From positions 1 through 15,809 of the forward strand of contig CALMGA010000293.1 of NCBI GenBank assembly GCA_937863205.1: a stretch of DNA of 15,809 nt. Reading direction: 5' to 3'. The notes below the pieces were generated by a model. That model made no database searches and was not told where the DNA came from. It saw only the letters and a program-made list of their open reading frames with translations. The position numbers and the translations under genes are program-made. This document shows positions 6,404 to 15,809 of the stretch, piece after piece. Every line of letters begins with the position of its first letter. Positions within the stretch are counted from its first letter, which is position 1. The stretch comes from an uncultured Beijerinckiaceae bacterium. Lineage in GTDB: Bacteria; Pseudomonadota; Alphaproteobacteria; Rhizobiales; Beijerinckiaceae.

Positions 6404-7111
6404 GTGGAGCATGCGCCGCCGGACGGCGGGGCTGCTCCGGCCCATCGGGTGAAGCTTCACGGCCGGCGCGCCGGCAAGTCGCTGACCGCCCTGCATCGCG
6501 AACGCCTCCGCACCCTGCTGCCGCGCTTCGCCCTCGATCTCGCAGCCCCGCTCGACCCGGCAACCCTGTTCCAACCGGCCCCGCGCGACATCTGGCTGGA
6601 GATCGGCTTCGGCGGGGGCGAGCACCTGCTGGCCACGGCCGCGCGGCACCCCGATGTCGGGCTGATCGGCTGCGAGCCTTTTCTCAACGGCATGTCCCAG
6701 GCACTCGCCGGCCTGAACGATGCCGGGAGCCGCAACGTCCGCCTGCACTGCGGCGATGCCGGCGACGTCATCGCGGCGCTGCCACCGGCGTGCCTGGGCC
6801 GGGTCTTCCTCTTCTATCCCGATCCCTGGCCCAAGCGTGGGCAGCGCAAGCGCCGCTTCGTGTCAGGCGACAGGCTCGCCCGCCTCGCCCGGCTCATGCG
6901 GCCGGGCGCCGAGCTGCGCTTTGCCAGCGACATCGACGACTACACCGGCTGGACGCTGGCCCGCCTCCTGCGCTCGCCCGATTTCCGCTGGACGGCCGCG
7001 TGCGCCGCCGACTGGCAGCGGCCCTGGCCGGACTGGACAGCGACGCGCTACGAGGCCAAGGCGCTCGCGCAGGGGCGGCGCGGCTGCTACCTCACGGCCG
7101 TGCGGCGCTGA
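6404..7111 (+). CDS. trmB: tRNA (guanine-N7)-methyltransferase
   Basis: TrmB uses S-adenosylmethionine to methylate N7 of G46 in the variable loop of tRNA. With the start used here it has 235 residues. Motifs present: the HGRRAGKSL approach (19-27), the SAM-binding LEIGFGGGEHLL (65-76), GCEPFLNGM (89-97), FYPDPWPKRGQRKRRFVS (137-154) with the catalytic Asp of PDPWPK, ELRFASDIDDY (170-180), and the C-terminal TRYEAKAL. The start is uncertain. GTG at 6404 and GTG at 6449 (220 residues, beginning VKLHGRRAGK) are both possible, and neither has a good Shine-Dalgarno. The frame stays open far upstream inside metK and through the repeats, but that part is not TrmB-like. A metK-trmB order is common in alphaproteobacteria. 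The gap of about 130 bp is filled by the hairpin repeats, so co-transcription may be partly attenuated. Confidence 0.92.
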   Translation: MEHAPPDGGAAPAHRVKLHGRRAGKSLTALHRERLRTLLPRFALDLAAPLDPATLFQPAPRDIWLEIGFGGGEHLLATAARHPDVGLIGCEPFLNGMSQALAGLNDAGSRNVRLHCGDAGDVIAALPPACLGRVFLFYPDPWPKRGQRKRRFVSGDRLARLARLMRPGAELRFASDIDDYTGWTLARLLRSPDFRWTAACAADWQRPWPDWTATRYEAKALAQGRRGCYLTAVRR

Positions 7112-7183
7112 TCCGCGGTCCGGCCGGGCGCAACGCCCAGGTTCGACGCGCGTTGAATGTCGAAAGCAGCGGGACCGTGCGGC

Positions 7184-7573
7184 ATGATCTTTCCCTCCAT
7201 CACCGCCGCCTATGCGGCAATCCTTGGCCTCGTCTTCGTTGCGATCTCGGGGTGGGTCGTCGCCGGACGGGTTGGGATGGATACGCTGCAGGGCGACGGC
7301 GGCCACGACGGGTTGCAGCGTCGGATCAGGTCGCAAGGCAACTTCGCCGAATACGTGCCCTACGCCCTGCTGCTGATCGCCCTGCTGGAAGGGCGCGGCG
7401 CCGGCCATGTCCTGATCCACCTGCTCTGCCTCGTCCTGCTGGCGGCCCGCCTCGCCCATCCCGTCGGCATGTTCGCGCCGAAGAACTCGCCGCGCCAGTT
7501 CGCCTGCCGCGGCGGCGGCATCATCGCGACCCTCGGCGTGCTGCTGGTCGCCGCGGTAGCCCTGCTCGTCTGA
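7184..7573 (+). CDS. MAPEG-family integral membrane protein
   Basis: This small membrane protein is of the MAPEG family (membrane-associated proteins in eicosanoid and glutathione metabolism; bacterial YecN-like branch). About 129 residues give four hydrophobic helices at roughly 5-27, 50-68, 72-90 and 108-128. The family core RIRSQGNFAEYVPYALLLIALLE lies between helix 1 and helix 2 and includes the conserved Arg-x-x-x-Asn-x-x-Glu-Tyr pattern. Bacterial members are often annotated as glutathione S-transferase-like, but few have a proven activity. I chose ATG at 7184 because homologues usually begin close to the FPSITAAYA segment; ATG at 7157 in the same frame would add nine residues. Neither start has a strong Shine-Dalgarno. 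It sits 72 bp after trmB and may be read from the same transcript. Confidence 0.82.
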   Translation: MIFPSITAAYAAILGLVFVAISGWVVAGRVGMDTLQGDGGHDGLQRRIRSQGNFAEYVPYALLLIALLEGRGAGHVLIHLLCLVLLAARLAHPVGMFAPKNSPRQFACRGGGIIATLGVLLVAAVALLV

Positions 7574-7729
7574 CGTCTCGGGCCAGCCGGGTCCGGGTCA
7601 GCGGCCTGAGGAGTTCCCGGCGCTGTGACCGCCGTGTCACGGTCAATGATTCTGCGGCGTTGCAACCTGCGGTCGCTACAGCTCGGCGAGCGCGCGTGAA
7701 CTTTTGGTTGCAGTTGGCTGCAGGGTTCC

Positions 7730-8551
7730 GTGCGTCCGGTTGCAAAGCTTCTTACCCTGACGATGAGCGCCCTGGCCGGCGGCCTCTTCTGCGCCGCCCC
7801 GGCGCGTGCCGGCGCGTTTCTCCAAACGGAAGGCTACGGCCAGTTCATTGCCGGTGTCGGACTCTCCGAAGGCTCCCGCCGCTTCGACAATTCGGCCCGG
7901 CCGATGCCGACCCCGGCCTACCGCAAGGCGGTCGCGAGCGGCTACCTCGAATACGGTCTCGCGCCGAACCTCACCCTGATCGCCGCGCCGACGCTGGCGC
8001 GCGAGGGCGCAGCCGCCAATACGGTGACCGGCTCGGATTCGAGCGCGTTCGGCGCGCGGCTCGGGTTATTCCGGGCGCCCGGCCGCGCGCTGTCGCTGCA
8101 GGTGCTGGTGCAGCCCCCACTCGCGCCGGGCGACCGTAGCCAACAACTCGCCATCAGTGGCGCCCGCAATCTCGCCGTCGATGTCCGCCTGATGTTCGCG
8201 CAATCGTTCACGTTGTTCGGCGCCCCCGCCTTCGTCGACGTGGCCCCGGGTGTCCGCGCCCGCGCCGACCCGTTTCCGAGCGAAGCGCGGCTCGACGTGA
8301 CGCTCGGGCTGCGGCCGGTGCCGCAGTTGCTCCTGCTGCTTCAAAGCTTCGGCAGCCTGGCGCCGTCGGCCGGCTCCGCTCCGGGGGGAGGGCCGCTGGT
8401 TGCGCGAACCGGCTACGACAAGCTGCAGCTCAGCCTCGTCTACGACCTGGCACCCGCGTGGTCGGTGCAGATCGGGGCGTTCCGAACGGTGACGGGCTTC
8501 AACAGCGTGCGCGAAACCGGGCCGATCTTCGCGCTCTGGTACAGGTGGTGA
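7730..8551 (+). CDS. Secreted outer-membrane beta-barrel candidate, XagA-like
   Basis: This 273-residue exported protein has a GTG start, then KLLTLTMSALAGGLFCAAPARA, a clear signal peptide with likely cleavage after ARA (~residue 27). The mature part begins GAFLQTEGYGQFIAGVG and is made of alternating short amphipathic strands with little helix, ending in FALWYRW. A terminal aromatic residue after alternating strands is the usual signal for outer-membrane barrel insertion. The opening (GYGQ...SEGSRRFDN..RPMPTPAYRK, then LEYGLAPNLTLIAAP) resembles proteins annotated XagA in alphaproteobacteria; I recall the name, not a proven function. Alternative labels are generic transporter or beta-barrel protein. 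An in-frame ATG at about 7763 would spoil the signal peptide. It converges with the gamma-glutamyltransferase gene 22 bp away. The 156-bp upstream spacer (7574-7729) has no promoter I can call. Confidence 0.65.
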   Translation: MRPVAKLLTLTMSALAGGLFCAAPARAGAFLQTEGYGQFIAGVGLSEGSRRFDNSARPMPTPAYRKAVASGYLEYGLAPNLTLIAAPTLAREGAAANTVTGSDSSAFGARLGLFRAPGRALSLQVLVQPPLAPGDRSQQLAISGARNLAVDVRLMFAQSFTLFGAPAFVDVAPGVRARADPFPSEARLDVTLGLRPVPQLLLLLQSFGSLAPSAGSAPGGGPLVARTGYDKLQLSLVYDLAPAWSVQIGAFRTVTGFNSVRETGPIFALWYRW

Positions 8552-8573
8552 TCCCCTGCCTCCTGGCGATGGC

Positions 8574-10187
8574 TCACAACCCCGCCGCGCCGCCGTCGGA
8601 CCGCGGATCGTGCCCGGCCTCGATGCGCCCGTCCGGGCGGCGCACGAGGGCGCCGGCATGTCCGAGCAGGTCGGCGTAGGGCTCGGCGACGACGTTCAGC
8701 TCGTGCCCGGCCCGGCGCAGCGCCGCCAGGATCGCATCGTCGTAGCGCGGCTCCACGGTGAGCGCGGAGGTGTCGGTGCCCCACGCCTTGCCGTAGAGGA
8801 AGCGCGGCCGGTCGAGGGCCGCCGCGACGCCGTCGCCCATCATCAGCCGCGTGAACACCTGCGCCTGGAACTGCGGCTGCCCGTCGCCGCCCATTGAGCC
8901 GTAGGACACGACCCGGCCGTCGTCGAAGGCGGCGAGCGGCGGGTTCAGCGTGTGCACGGGGCGCCGCCCGGGTTGCAGCGGGTTCACCGCCGCGGGATCG
9001 AGCGAAAAGGAGAAGCCGCGGTTCTGCAGCAGCACGCCGGTCGCCGGCAGCACGCAGCCCGAGCCGTATTCCCAGTAGATCGACTGGATGAACGACACGG
9101 CGAGCCCGGAGGCGTCGATCGCGCCCATCCACACCGTGTCGCCGGCGGCGGGTTTGGCCGGGCCGGCGGCGGCGCGCCCCATGTCGATGGCGGCGGCTTC
9201 GCGCTCCAGGGCGCGCGGGGTGAGGAAATCGGCCGGGACGTGGCGCAGCCGCTCGAAGTCGGTGACGATCGCGTCTCGGATCGCCAGCGCGCGCTTGGAA
9301 GCCTCGATCAGCCCGTGAACGTGTTCGAAGCTTTCCCGGCGGACCGGGCCGAGCTTGGCGAAGATGCCGAGGATGATGAGGCTGGCGATCCCCTGCGTCG
9401 GCGGCGGCGCGTTGAAGTGCGTGCGGGCGCCCGAGCGGATCCCATCGCCGTCGGCGAGGCGCAGGCTGAGGGGGTCGCGCCAGCGCGCGCGATAGGTGGC
9501 GAGGTCGTCGCGCGTCGGCATCGCGCCGATGCGCTCCATGTCGGCGGCGAGTTCGCGGCCGATGTCGCCGCGGTAGAAGTCGTCGAGGCCGACGTGGGCG
9601 AGCTGTTCCAGCGTCGCGGCGAGCTTGGGGGCTCGGCGGCGGGTGCCGGCCTTCGGAATCGCGCCCTCGACCAGGAAGGCGTCGGCGAAGCCCGGCGCCG
9701 CCTTCAGCGCGTCGAACTCGAACGGCCGCGTGCGCTCTTCCGACGGCGACTGGGCGTAGCCCTCGCCGGCGAGCTTGATCGCCTGATGCAGCAGGTCGGG
9801 CAGCGGCAGCCGGCCGCCGATCGCCTGCGCCATCTCCCGCGCCAGGATCCAGCCGCCGATCGTACCGGGCACGGTCACCGCGGCATGAGGTCCGCGCGGC
9901 GGGATGCGATGGTAGCCGAGCTGCTCGTAATGCCGTCGGGTCGCCCGCGAGCCCGCCGGCCCGGCCGCCTCGATGTAATGCACCCGCCCGCCCGGCGTGC
10001 GGATCAGCCAGAAGCCGTCCCCGCCGATGGCGTTCATGTGGGGGTAGACGACGGCGACCGTCGCGGCCATCGCGATCATCGCCTCGATCGCATTGCCGCC
10101 GGCGGCGAGGATATCGCGGCCGGCATCGGCGGCGGCGGTGTGCGGCGCGGCGACGGCCGCCTTGTCGAAGACTTGAGACTCGATCAT
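8574..10187 (-). CDS. Gamma-glutamyltransferase-family Ntn hydrolase, probably cytoplasmic
   Basis: This 537-residue protein is of the gamma-glutamyltranspeptidase family, N-terminal nucleophile hydrolases that cleave themselves into two subunits. The large-subunit start AAVAAPHTAAADAGRDILAAGGNAIEA, the block NAIGGDGFWLI and VPGTIGGW are family features. The predicted cleavage site and nucleophile is Thr351 in AAGDTVWMGAIDASG. The small subunit has FIQSIYWEYGSG, GVLLQNRGFSFSLDP, RPVHTLNPPL and the glycine motif SMGGDGQPQ. No signal peptide is present from the ATG at 10187, unlike classical periplasmic GGT, and the SFIQS/LQNRG pattern belongs to the subgroup that includes oxamate amidohydrolase (HpxW) and YwrD-like proteins. 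The substrate is therefore open. The start is supported by AAGGG at 10194-10199; the frame extends 40 Arg/Ser/Ala-rich codons upstream, which I exclude. It is divergent from uup and convergent with the barrel gene. Confidence 0.9.
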   Translation of the reverse strand: MIESQVFDKAAVAAPHTAAADAGRDILAAGGNAIEAMIAMAATVAVVYPHMNAIGGDGFWLIRTPGGRVHYIEAAGPAGSRATRRHYEQLGYHRIPPRGPHAAVTVPGTIGGWILAREMAQAIGGRLPLPDLLHQAIKLAGEGYAQSPSEERTRPFEFDALKAAPGFADAFLVEGAIPKAGTRRRAPKLAATLEQLAHVGLDDFYRGDIGRELAADMERIGAMPTRDDLATYRARWRDPLSLRLADGDGIRSGARTHFNAPPPTQGIASLIILGIFAKLGPVRRESFEHVHGLIEASKRALAIRDAIVTDFERLRHVPADFLTPRALEREAAAIDMGRAAAGPAKPAAGDTVWMGAIDASGLAVSFIQSIYWEYGSGCVLPATGVLLQNRGFSFSLDPAAVNPLQPGRRPVHTLNPPLAAFDDGRVVSYGSMGGDGQPQFQAQVFTRLMMGDGVAAALDRPRFLYGKAWGTDTSALTVEPRYDDAILAALRRAGHELNVVAEPYADLLGHAGALVRRPDGRIEAGHDPRSDGGAAGL

Positions 10188-10249
10188 CCGCCGCCCTTTC
10201 GAGCCGTCAACAGCCGGCCGTGCCCTTCCTCGTGCCGCGCTCGACGGTC

Positions 10250-10303
10250 TCTTTGCAAGCGCGAAGGCCGAGCGGCGGCGGCTCCCTCGCTCGGTCGCAA
10301 AGA
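10250..10303. other. Interrupted inverted repeat between divergent genes
   Basis: TCTTTGC (10250-10256) pairs with GCAAAGA (10297-10303), and inside it CCGAGCG (10268-10274) pairs with CGCTCGG (10288-10294). It lies in the 205-bp spacer between the divergent GGT and uup genes. No intrinsic terminator tail is visible on either strand. It may be a regulatory or insulating hairpin; nothing else in the spacer is recognisable, and uup has no clear ribosome binding site. Confidence 0.4.
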
Positions 10304-10392
10304 ACAATGGGCCGACGCCCGGCTCGGCGCATCACCGAACGCGGCGGGTGCCGCAGTAGCCATCTGCGCCGGCAATCGCTAGATCGCTCGTC

Positions 10393-12219
<1,827 letters not shown>

Positions 12220-12222
<3 letters not shown>

Positions 12223-12268
12223 GCGGGTGCGCAAAAGTGCCCCGCGGTTTTGCGATCAAAACCTGCTT
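12220..12268 (+). repeat. Dispersed palindromic repeat, copy 2, on the uup stop codon
   Basis: The outer arm AAGCGGGT (12221-12228) pairs with ACCTGCTT (12261-12268) with one G-U. The inner arm CGCAAAA (12230-12236) pairs with TTTTGCG (12248-12254). The uup TAA (12220-12222) is the first part of the outer arm. This copy is nearly identical to the reverse complement of the copy at 6327-6374 between metK and trmB. It may act as a transcript 3' end for uup. Confidence 0.7.
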
Positions 12269-12274
12269 AGGGCC

Positions 12275-12290
12275 TCTTTCACGTGAAACG
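12275..12290. promoter_or_regulatory. parS-like ParB-binding palindrome
   Basis: TCTTTCACGTGAAACG agrees with the universal chromosomal parS TGTTTCACGTGAAACA at 14 of 16 positions, with a perfect 12-bp palindromic core TTTCACGTGAAA. The right half-site keeps G at the second outer position; the left half has C there. It lies between the repeat after uup and the Mfd-like gene, in non-coding DNA, as expected for parS sites near the replication origin. Only one copy is seen in the window, and no parAB genes are present here. Confidence 0.55.
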
Positions 12291-12332
12291 CCGCGGACGT
12301 CGTTCGGCGCAGCGGCAAGGCGACGCTTAAGC

Positions 12333-12346
12333 TTGCCGGTCGGCAA
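12333..12346. promoter_or_regulatory. Inverted repeat TTGCCG-gt-CGGCAA upstream of the Mfd-like gene
   Basis: This perfect six-base inverted repeat with a two-base spacer lies about 50 bp before the ATG at 12397. Its position suits an operator, but no matching regulator is known to me. The spacer 12291-12396 holds no other structure that I can see. Confidence 0.3.
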
Positions 12347-12396
12347 CCGAACAGGCCTTCCGCGTCTTGGGCGGTCTCGAAGCATCGAGACAGCTT

Positions 12397-15300
12397 ATGC
12401 CGCGCGCCCAAAAGTCGACCAGCTCCGACCTCGTGCCGGGACCGCTGCCCTCGCCGTCCGACGAGGGCGGCCCCTCGCGCCCGTCCCCCGCCGTTCATCC
12501 CACGGCAGGGCTGGCCGCCCGCCTCGCTGAGGCCGCGGCCGGATCGCGGGCGAAAACCGTGCTGTTCCTCGCCGCCGACGAGCGTCGTGCCGACGAGATC
12601 GGCCGCGCGCTGGCCGCCTTCGCCCCGAACCTCGACGTGCTGGTGCTGCCGCCCTGGGACTGCCTGCCCTACGACAGGGTGTCGCCGTCGCCGGCCTGCA
12701 TGGGACGCCGGGTCGACGCGCTGCAGCGGCTCGGCAGGGCCCTCGACGGCCGGCGCGTGGTGGTGACGAGCCCGGAGGCGGCGGTGCAGAAGCTCGCCGC
12801 CGCCGAACCTTCGTTCACCCTGGCCAAGGGCGACAGCCTCGACCGCGCGGCGCTGGAAGCCTTTGCCCGGCGCTGCGGCTACCTCGAAGACGAGCGGGTC
12901 GACGATCCCGGCGACCTGGCCGTGCACGGTCAGGTCATCGACATCTATCCCGCCGCCGCCGACCAGCCGATCCGCATCGACGTCGACGAGCACGACCGCA
13001 TCGTCGACCTGCGGCGGTTCGATGCGGGATCGCAGCGCACCGCCGAGGCGATCGACACCCTCGACCTCGTGCCGGCTTCCGAGCTGGCCCTGCCCGACGA
13101 CGTGCCGCGCACCCTCGGCATCGAGCACCGGCTGCCGGCCTTCCAGCCCGAGCTGCGATCGATCTTCGCCCTGCTGCCCAAGGCGGTGCTGGCGCTGGAC
13201 GAGGGCGCCATCGCCGCCTGCCGGCGCGCCGCCGGGCGCATCGCGGACGCCTACGAGGCGCGCCTCGCCTTTTCCACGCCCGACGACGGCGCGGCGGTGC
13301 AGCCCTCCCACCTTTACCTCGTCGGCGAGGAACTGGAGGAGGCGCTCGCGTCGGCGCTCGCCGCCGGCCGGCTCAAGTTCGACGGCGACGGGCTGGAGCC
13401 GATGCGGTCCTTCGCCTTGGAGCGCGACGCGACGCGCGCCCTGGTCGACTTCGTTCGCGCAACCGTCGCCGACGGCCGCCGCGTGGTTCTCGCTGGCACG
13501 AAGGAGGAGCGCGCGCCGATGCTGCGGGCGCTGAAGCGGGCGGGCATCGCCGTGTCGCCGGCCACGTCCTGGCCGGAGGTGGGGCTGGCCGGGCCCGGCG
13601 TGCTGGCCTTCGCCGGCGACTTCGAGGGCGGCTTCAACGATCGCGAGGCCGGGCTCGCCGTGGTGGCGGCGGCCGATGTCTTCGGCGTCCGCGCGGCCGG
13701 CGCCGAGAGCGAACGCGGCGTGCTCGCGACCGCCACCGCGCCGCAGCCGGGCGACGTGGTGGTGCACGAGGACCACGGCGTGGCGGTGCTGCGCGGGCTG
13801 GAACAGGTCGAGGTCGACGGCGGCAGCCACGAGGTGCTGCGCCTCGGCTTCCACGGCGACGCGACCCTGCTGGTGCCCGTCGACGAGATGGACCGCATCT
13901 GGCGATACGGCTCGGCAACCGAGGCGGTGACGCTGGACAAGCTTCATACCGACGGCTGGAACAAGCGCCGCGTCAAGGTCAACGCGCAGGTCGAGGATGC
14001 GGCCGCCCGCCTGATCGCGATGGCGCGGGAGCGCGACGAGGCGAAGACCCCGCTGCTGCAGCCGCCGCCGGCCGCCTACGCCCGCTTCGTCGCGCGCTTT
14101 CCGTTTCCCGAAACCGGCGACCAGGCGGCGGCGGTGGCGGCCGTCCTCGCCGACCTCGCGTCGGGCCGGCCGATGAACCGCCTGGTGTGCGGCGATGTCG
14201 GCTACGGCAAGCCGGAGGTGGCGCTGCGCGCGGCGGCGGCGGTGGCGCTGTCGGGCCGGCAGGTGGCGCTGGTGGCCCCGACCACCGTGCTCGCCCGCCA
14301 GCACGCCCGAACCTTCGCCAAACGCTTCGCCGGCACGCAGATCGAGATCGTGCACCTGTCCCGCCTCGTCGAGGCGGACGAGGCGCGAACGGCCAAGAAG
14401 CACCTCGCCGACGGGCGCGCCGGCATCGTGATCGGCACCCAGGCGGTCAGTTCCGCCGACTTCGACGATCTCGCTTTGGTGATCGTCGACGAGGAGCATC
14501 GCTTCGGCACCAAAACCAAGGCCGCGCTGCAGGCGCTGGCGCCGCACCATCTCGCCCTCACGGCGACGCCGATCCCGCGCACCCTGCAGGGTGCCCTGGT
14601 GGGCGTGCAGGACGTCAGCGTGCTCGCCGCGCCGCCGGCCCGCCGCCGCCCGGTGCGGACCTTTCTTTCGCCCTTCGACAAGGCGGCGGCGGCCACCGCG
14701 CTCATCCGGGAAAAGCGGCGCGGCGGGCAGAGCTTCATGGTGGTGCCGCGCGTCGAGGAGATCGAGGGCGTGCTGGCCATGCTGAAGGAGGTGGCGGCGA
14801 AGCTGACCGTCACGGTCGCCCACGGCCAGCTCCCGCCCGACGAGGTCGACGAGGCGATGGTCCGCTTCGCCGAGGGCGGCTGCGACGTGCTGGTGGCGAC
14901 CAGCCTGATCGAGAACGGGCTCGACGTGCCGCGCGCCAACACCATGCTGGTGTGGGGCGCCGACCGCTTCGGGCTGGCGCAGCTCCACCAGCTGCGCGGG
15001 CGCGTCGGGCGGGGCCGCGTGCAGGGCACGGCCTACCTGTTCACCCCCGCCGACGACGAGGTTTCAAAGACCACCGCCGAGCGTTTGTCGGCCCTGCTCG
15101 CCGCAGACCGTCTCGGCGCCGGCTTCGCGCTCAGCACCCAGGACCTCGACCTGCGCGGCGGCGGCGACCTCGTGGGCGAGGAGCAGGCCGGGCACATCCG
15201 CCTCATCGGCGCCAGCCTGTACCAGCACCTGCTCGCGCGGGCCGTGCGGGCCGGCCAAGTCAGGAAGGACGGGGGTGAGATCGCCGACGACCGCCGCCCG

Positions 15301-15792
15301 CCGACCCTGCAGATCCCCGGCGATGCCGGCTTCCCGGCCGCCTACGTGCCCGACGAGGTGCTGCGCCTCGACCTTTACACCCGGCTGGCGCACATGGGCG
15401 ACGTCGAGGACGTCGATGCCTTCGCCGAAGAACTCGACGACCGCTTCGGCGCCGTGCCGCCGGAAACGGCCCGGCTGCTCGCCCGCCGCCGCGTGGCGAT
15501 GCTGGCGCAGGGGGCCGGCGTGAGCGCGGTGGTTGTCGGCCCGAAGGCTGCGGCCGTGAGCTTCCTGCCGAGAGCGGCCGAGGCGGCCAGGACGCGGATG
15601 AAGGGGCGCTGGAAGGACGAGCGGCTGCTGCTCGAGGTGAAGAGCGAGGATCCGGACAAGAACCTCGGACTGCTGGCGACGCTGTTCGCCCGCCTCGGTG
15701 CAAACGAGCCGGCGAAGGATGAGGCCGAACGCTGCGCGGCGAAGACCGGACCGGGGCGCAAGACGTCAGCCGTCCACAGCGGGCAAGCCTGA
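12397..15792 (+). CDS. Mfd-like superfamily 2 helicase (transcription-repair coupling factor family)
   Basis: The 1131-residue protein has the whole Mfd layout. The UvrB-homology module includes LPPWDCLPYDRVSPSP near residues 85-100 and GDSLDRAALEAFARRCGY followed by DLAVHGQVIDIYP. The RNA-polymerase-interacting domain includes PGDVVVHEDHGVAVLRGLEQ and VPVDEMDRIWRYGS. Next come the RecG/Mfd-type motor and the C-terminal D7 domain. Motor motifs: Walker A GDVGYGKPEVALRAA (Lys605, Pro606), APTTVLARQHA, Walker B VDEEHRFG (Asp698), TATPIPRTLQ, VATSLIENGLDVP, and LRGRVGRG (866-873). The TRG motif region LGAGFALSTQDLDLRGGGDLVGEEQAGHI is present. Canonical Mfd has GKT where this has GKP. Mfd removes stalled RNA polymerase and recruits UvrA. 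This may be a second, divergent Mfd paralogue, so I give no symbol. ATG at 12397 is chosen; a TTG at 12367 would add ten residues. No strong Shine-Dalgarno is visible. The stop is 17 bp from the window edge. Confidence 0.88.
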   Translation: MPRAQKSTSSDLVPGPLPSPSDEGGPSRPSPAVHPTAGLAARLAEAAAGSRAKTVLFLAADERRADEIGRALAAFAPNLDVLVLPPWDCLPYDRVSPSPACMGRRVDALQRLGRALDGRRVVVTSPEAAVQKLAAAEPSFTLAKGDSLDRAALEAFARRCGYLEDERVDDPGDLAVHGQVIDIYPAAADQPIRIDVDEHDRIVDLRRFDAGSQRTAEAIDTLDLVPASELALPDDVPRTLGIEHRLPAFQPELRSIFALLPKAVLALDEGAIAACRRAAGRIADAYEARLAFSTPDDGAAVQPSHLYLVGEELEEALASALAAGRLKFDGDGLEPMRSFALERDATRALVDFVRATVADGRRVVLAGTKEERAPMLRALKRAGIAVSPATSWPEVGLAGPGVLAFAGDFEGGFNDREAGLAVVAAADVFGVRAAGAESERGVLATATAPQPGDVVVHEDHGVAVLRGLEQVEVDGGSHEVLRLGFHGDATLLVPVDEMDRIWRYGSATEAVTLDKLHTDGWNKRRVKVNAQVEDAAARLIAMARERDEAKTPLLQPPPAAYARFVARFPFPETGDQAAAVAAVLADLASGRPMNRLVCGDVGYGKPEVALRAAAAVALSGRQVALVAPTTVLARQHARTFAKRFAGTQIEIVHLSRLVEADEARTAKKHLADGRAGIVIGTQAVSSADFDDLALVIVDEEHRFGTKTKAALQALAPHHLALTATPIPRTLQGALVGVQDVSVLAAPPARRRPVRTFLSPFDKAAAATALIREKRRGGQSFMVVPRVEEIEGVLAMLKEVAAKLTVTVAHGQLPPDEVDEAMVRFAEGGCDVLVATSLIENGLDVPRANTMLVWGADRFGLAQLHQLRGRVGRGRVQGTAYLFTPADDEVSKTTAERLSALLAADRLGAGFALSTQDLDLRGGGDLVGEEQAGHIRLIGASLYQHLLARAVRAGQVRKDGGEIADDRRPPTLQIPGDAGFPAAYVPDEVLRLDLYTRLAHMGDVEDVDAFAEELDDRFGAVPPETARLLARRRVAMLAQGAGVSAVVVGPKAAAVSFLPRAAEAARTRMKGRWKDERLLLEVKSEDPDKNLGLLATLFARLGANEPAKDEAERCAAKTGPGRKTSAVHSGQA

Positions 15793-15809
15793 CGCCGATC
15801 GGCCCGGTG

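Noticed and set aside
12256..14988. 910-codon minus-strand open frame
   Set aside because: It is antisense to the Mfd-like gene and rich in Arg, His, Gly and Ala, as expected of the complement of GC-rich codons; it has no recognisable domain.

Overview
The window is GC-rich chromosomal DNA from an alphaproteobacterium, most likely of the Hyphomicrobiales (Rhizobiales) type. This is inferred from gene content: a metK-trmB pair, a HAD-IIA hydrolase of the TIGR01459 type, an ABC-F ATPase of the Uup type, an Mfd-family helicase and an XagA-like outer-membrane protein. I did no database search. Nearly all of it is housekeeping or general metabolic DNA. I see no prophage, intact insertion sequence, CRISPR array, rRNA or tRNA.

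Layout. Positions 1-717 hold no gene I recognise; open frames compete on both strands and base use differs from the rest. At 718-1128 (minus) lies an L,D-transpeptidase (YkuD) remnant that stops just before its catalytic Cys motif. A HAD-IIA phosphatase-like gene (1339-2250, minus) diverges from a class III omega-amino acid:pyruvate aminotransferase (2508-3833, plus). Two small plus-strand genes of unknown role follow: an Api92/YubB-like ferredoxin-fold protein at 3922-4449 and a 76-residue protein at 4705-4935. Then come metK (GTG start, 5074-6273) and trmB (about 6404-7111), a MAPEG-family membrane protein (about 7184-7573) and a secreted XagA-like beta-barrel candidate (7730-8551). A cytoplasmic gamma-glutamyltransferase-family protein (8574-10187, minus) converges on the last of these. 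It diverges from uup (10393-12222, plus), which is followed by a large Mfd-like helicase (12397-15792, plus).

How the genes relate. MetK makes S-adenosylmethionine and TrmB uses it to make m7G46 in tRNA, so that pairing makes sense. Uup (ribosome or replication-intermediate ATPase) and the Mfd-like protein (transcription-coupled repair fold) are both information-processing ATPases. The remaining genes look like unrelated single units.

Most interesting points. (1) A nested palindromic repeat of about 45-50 bp occurs twice in opposite orientation, after metK and after uup. At uup, and at a separate hairpin directly on the metK stop, the TAA stop codon is the first part of the palindrome arm. 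(2) A 14/16 match to the universal ParB site parS lies between uup and the Mfd-like gene. (3) The Mfd-like helicase has Pro in place of the Mg-coordinating Thr of its Walker A motif, although all other helicase motifs look intact. (4) The YkuD gene is cut immediately before its catalytic motif.
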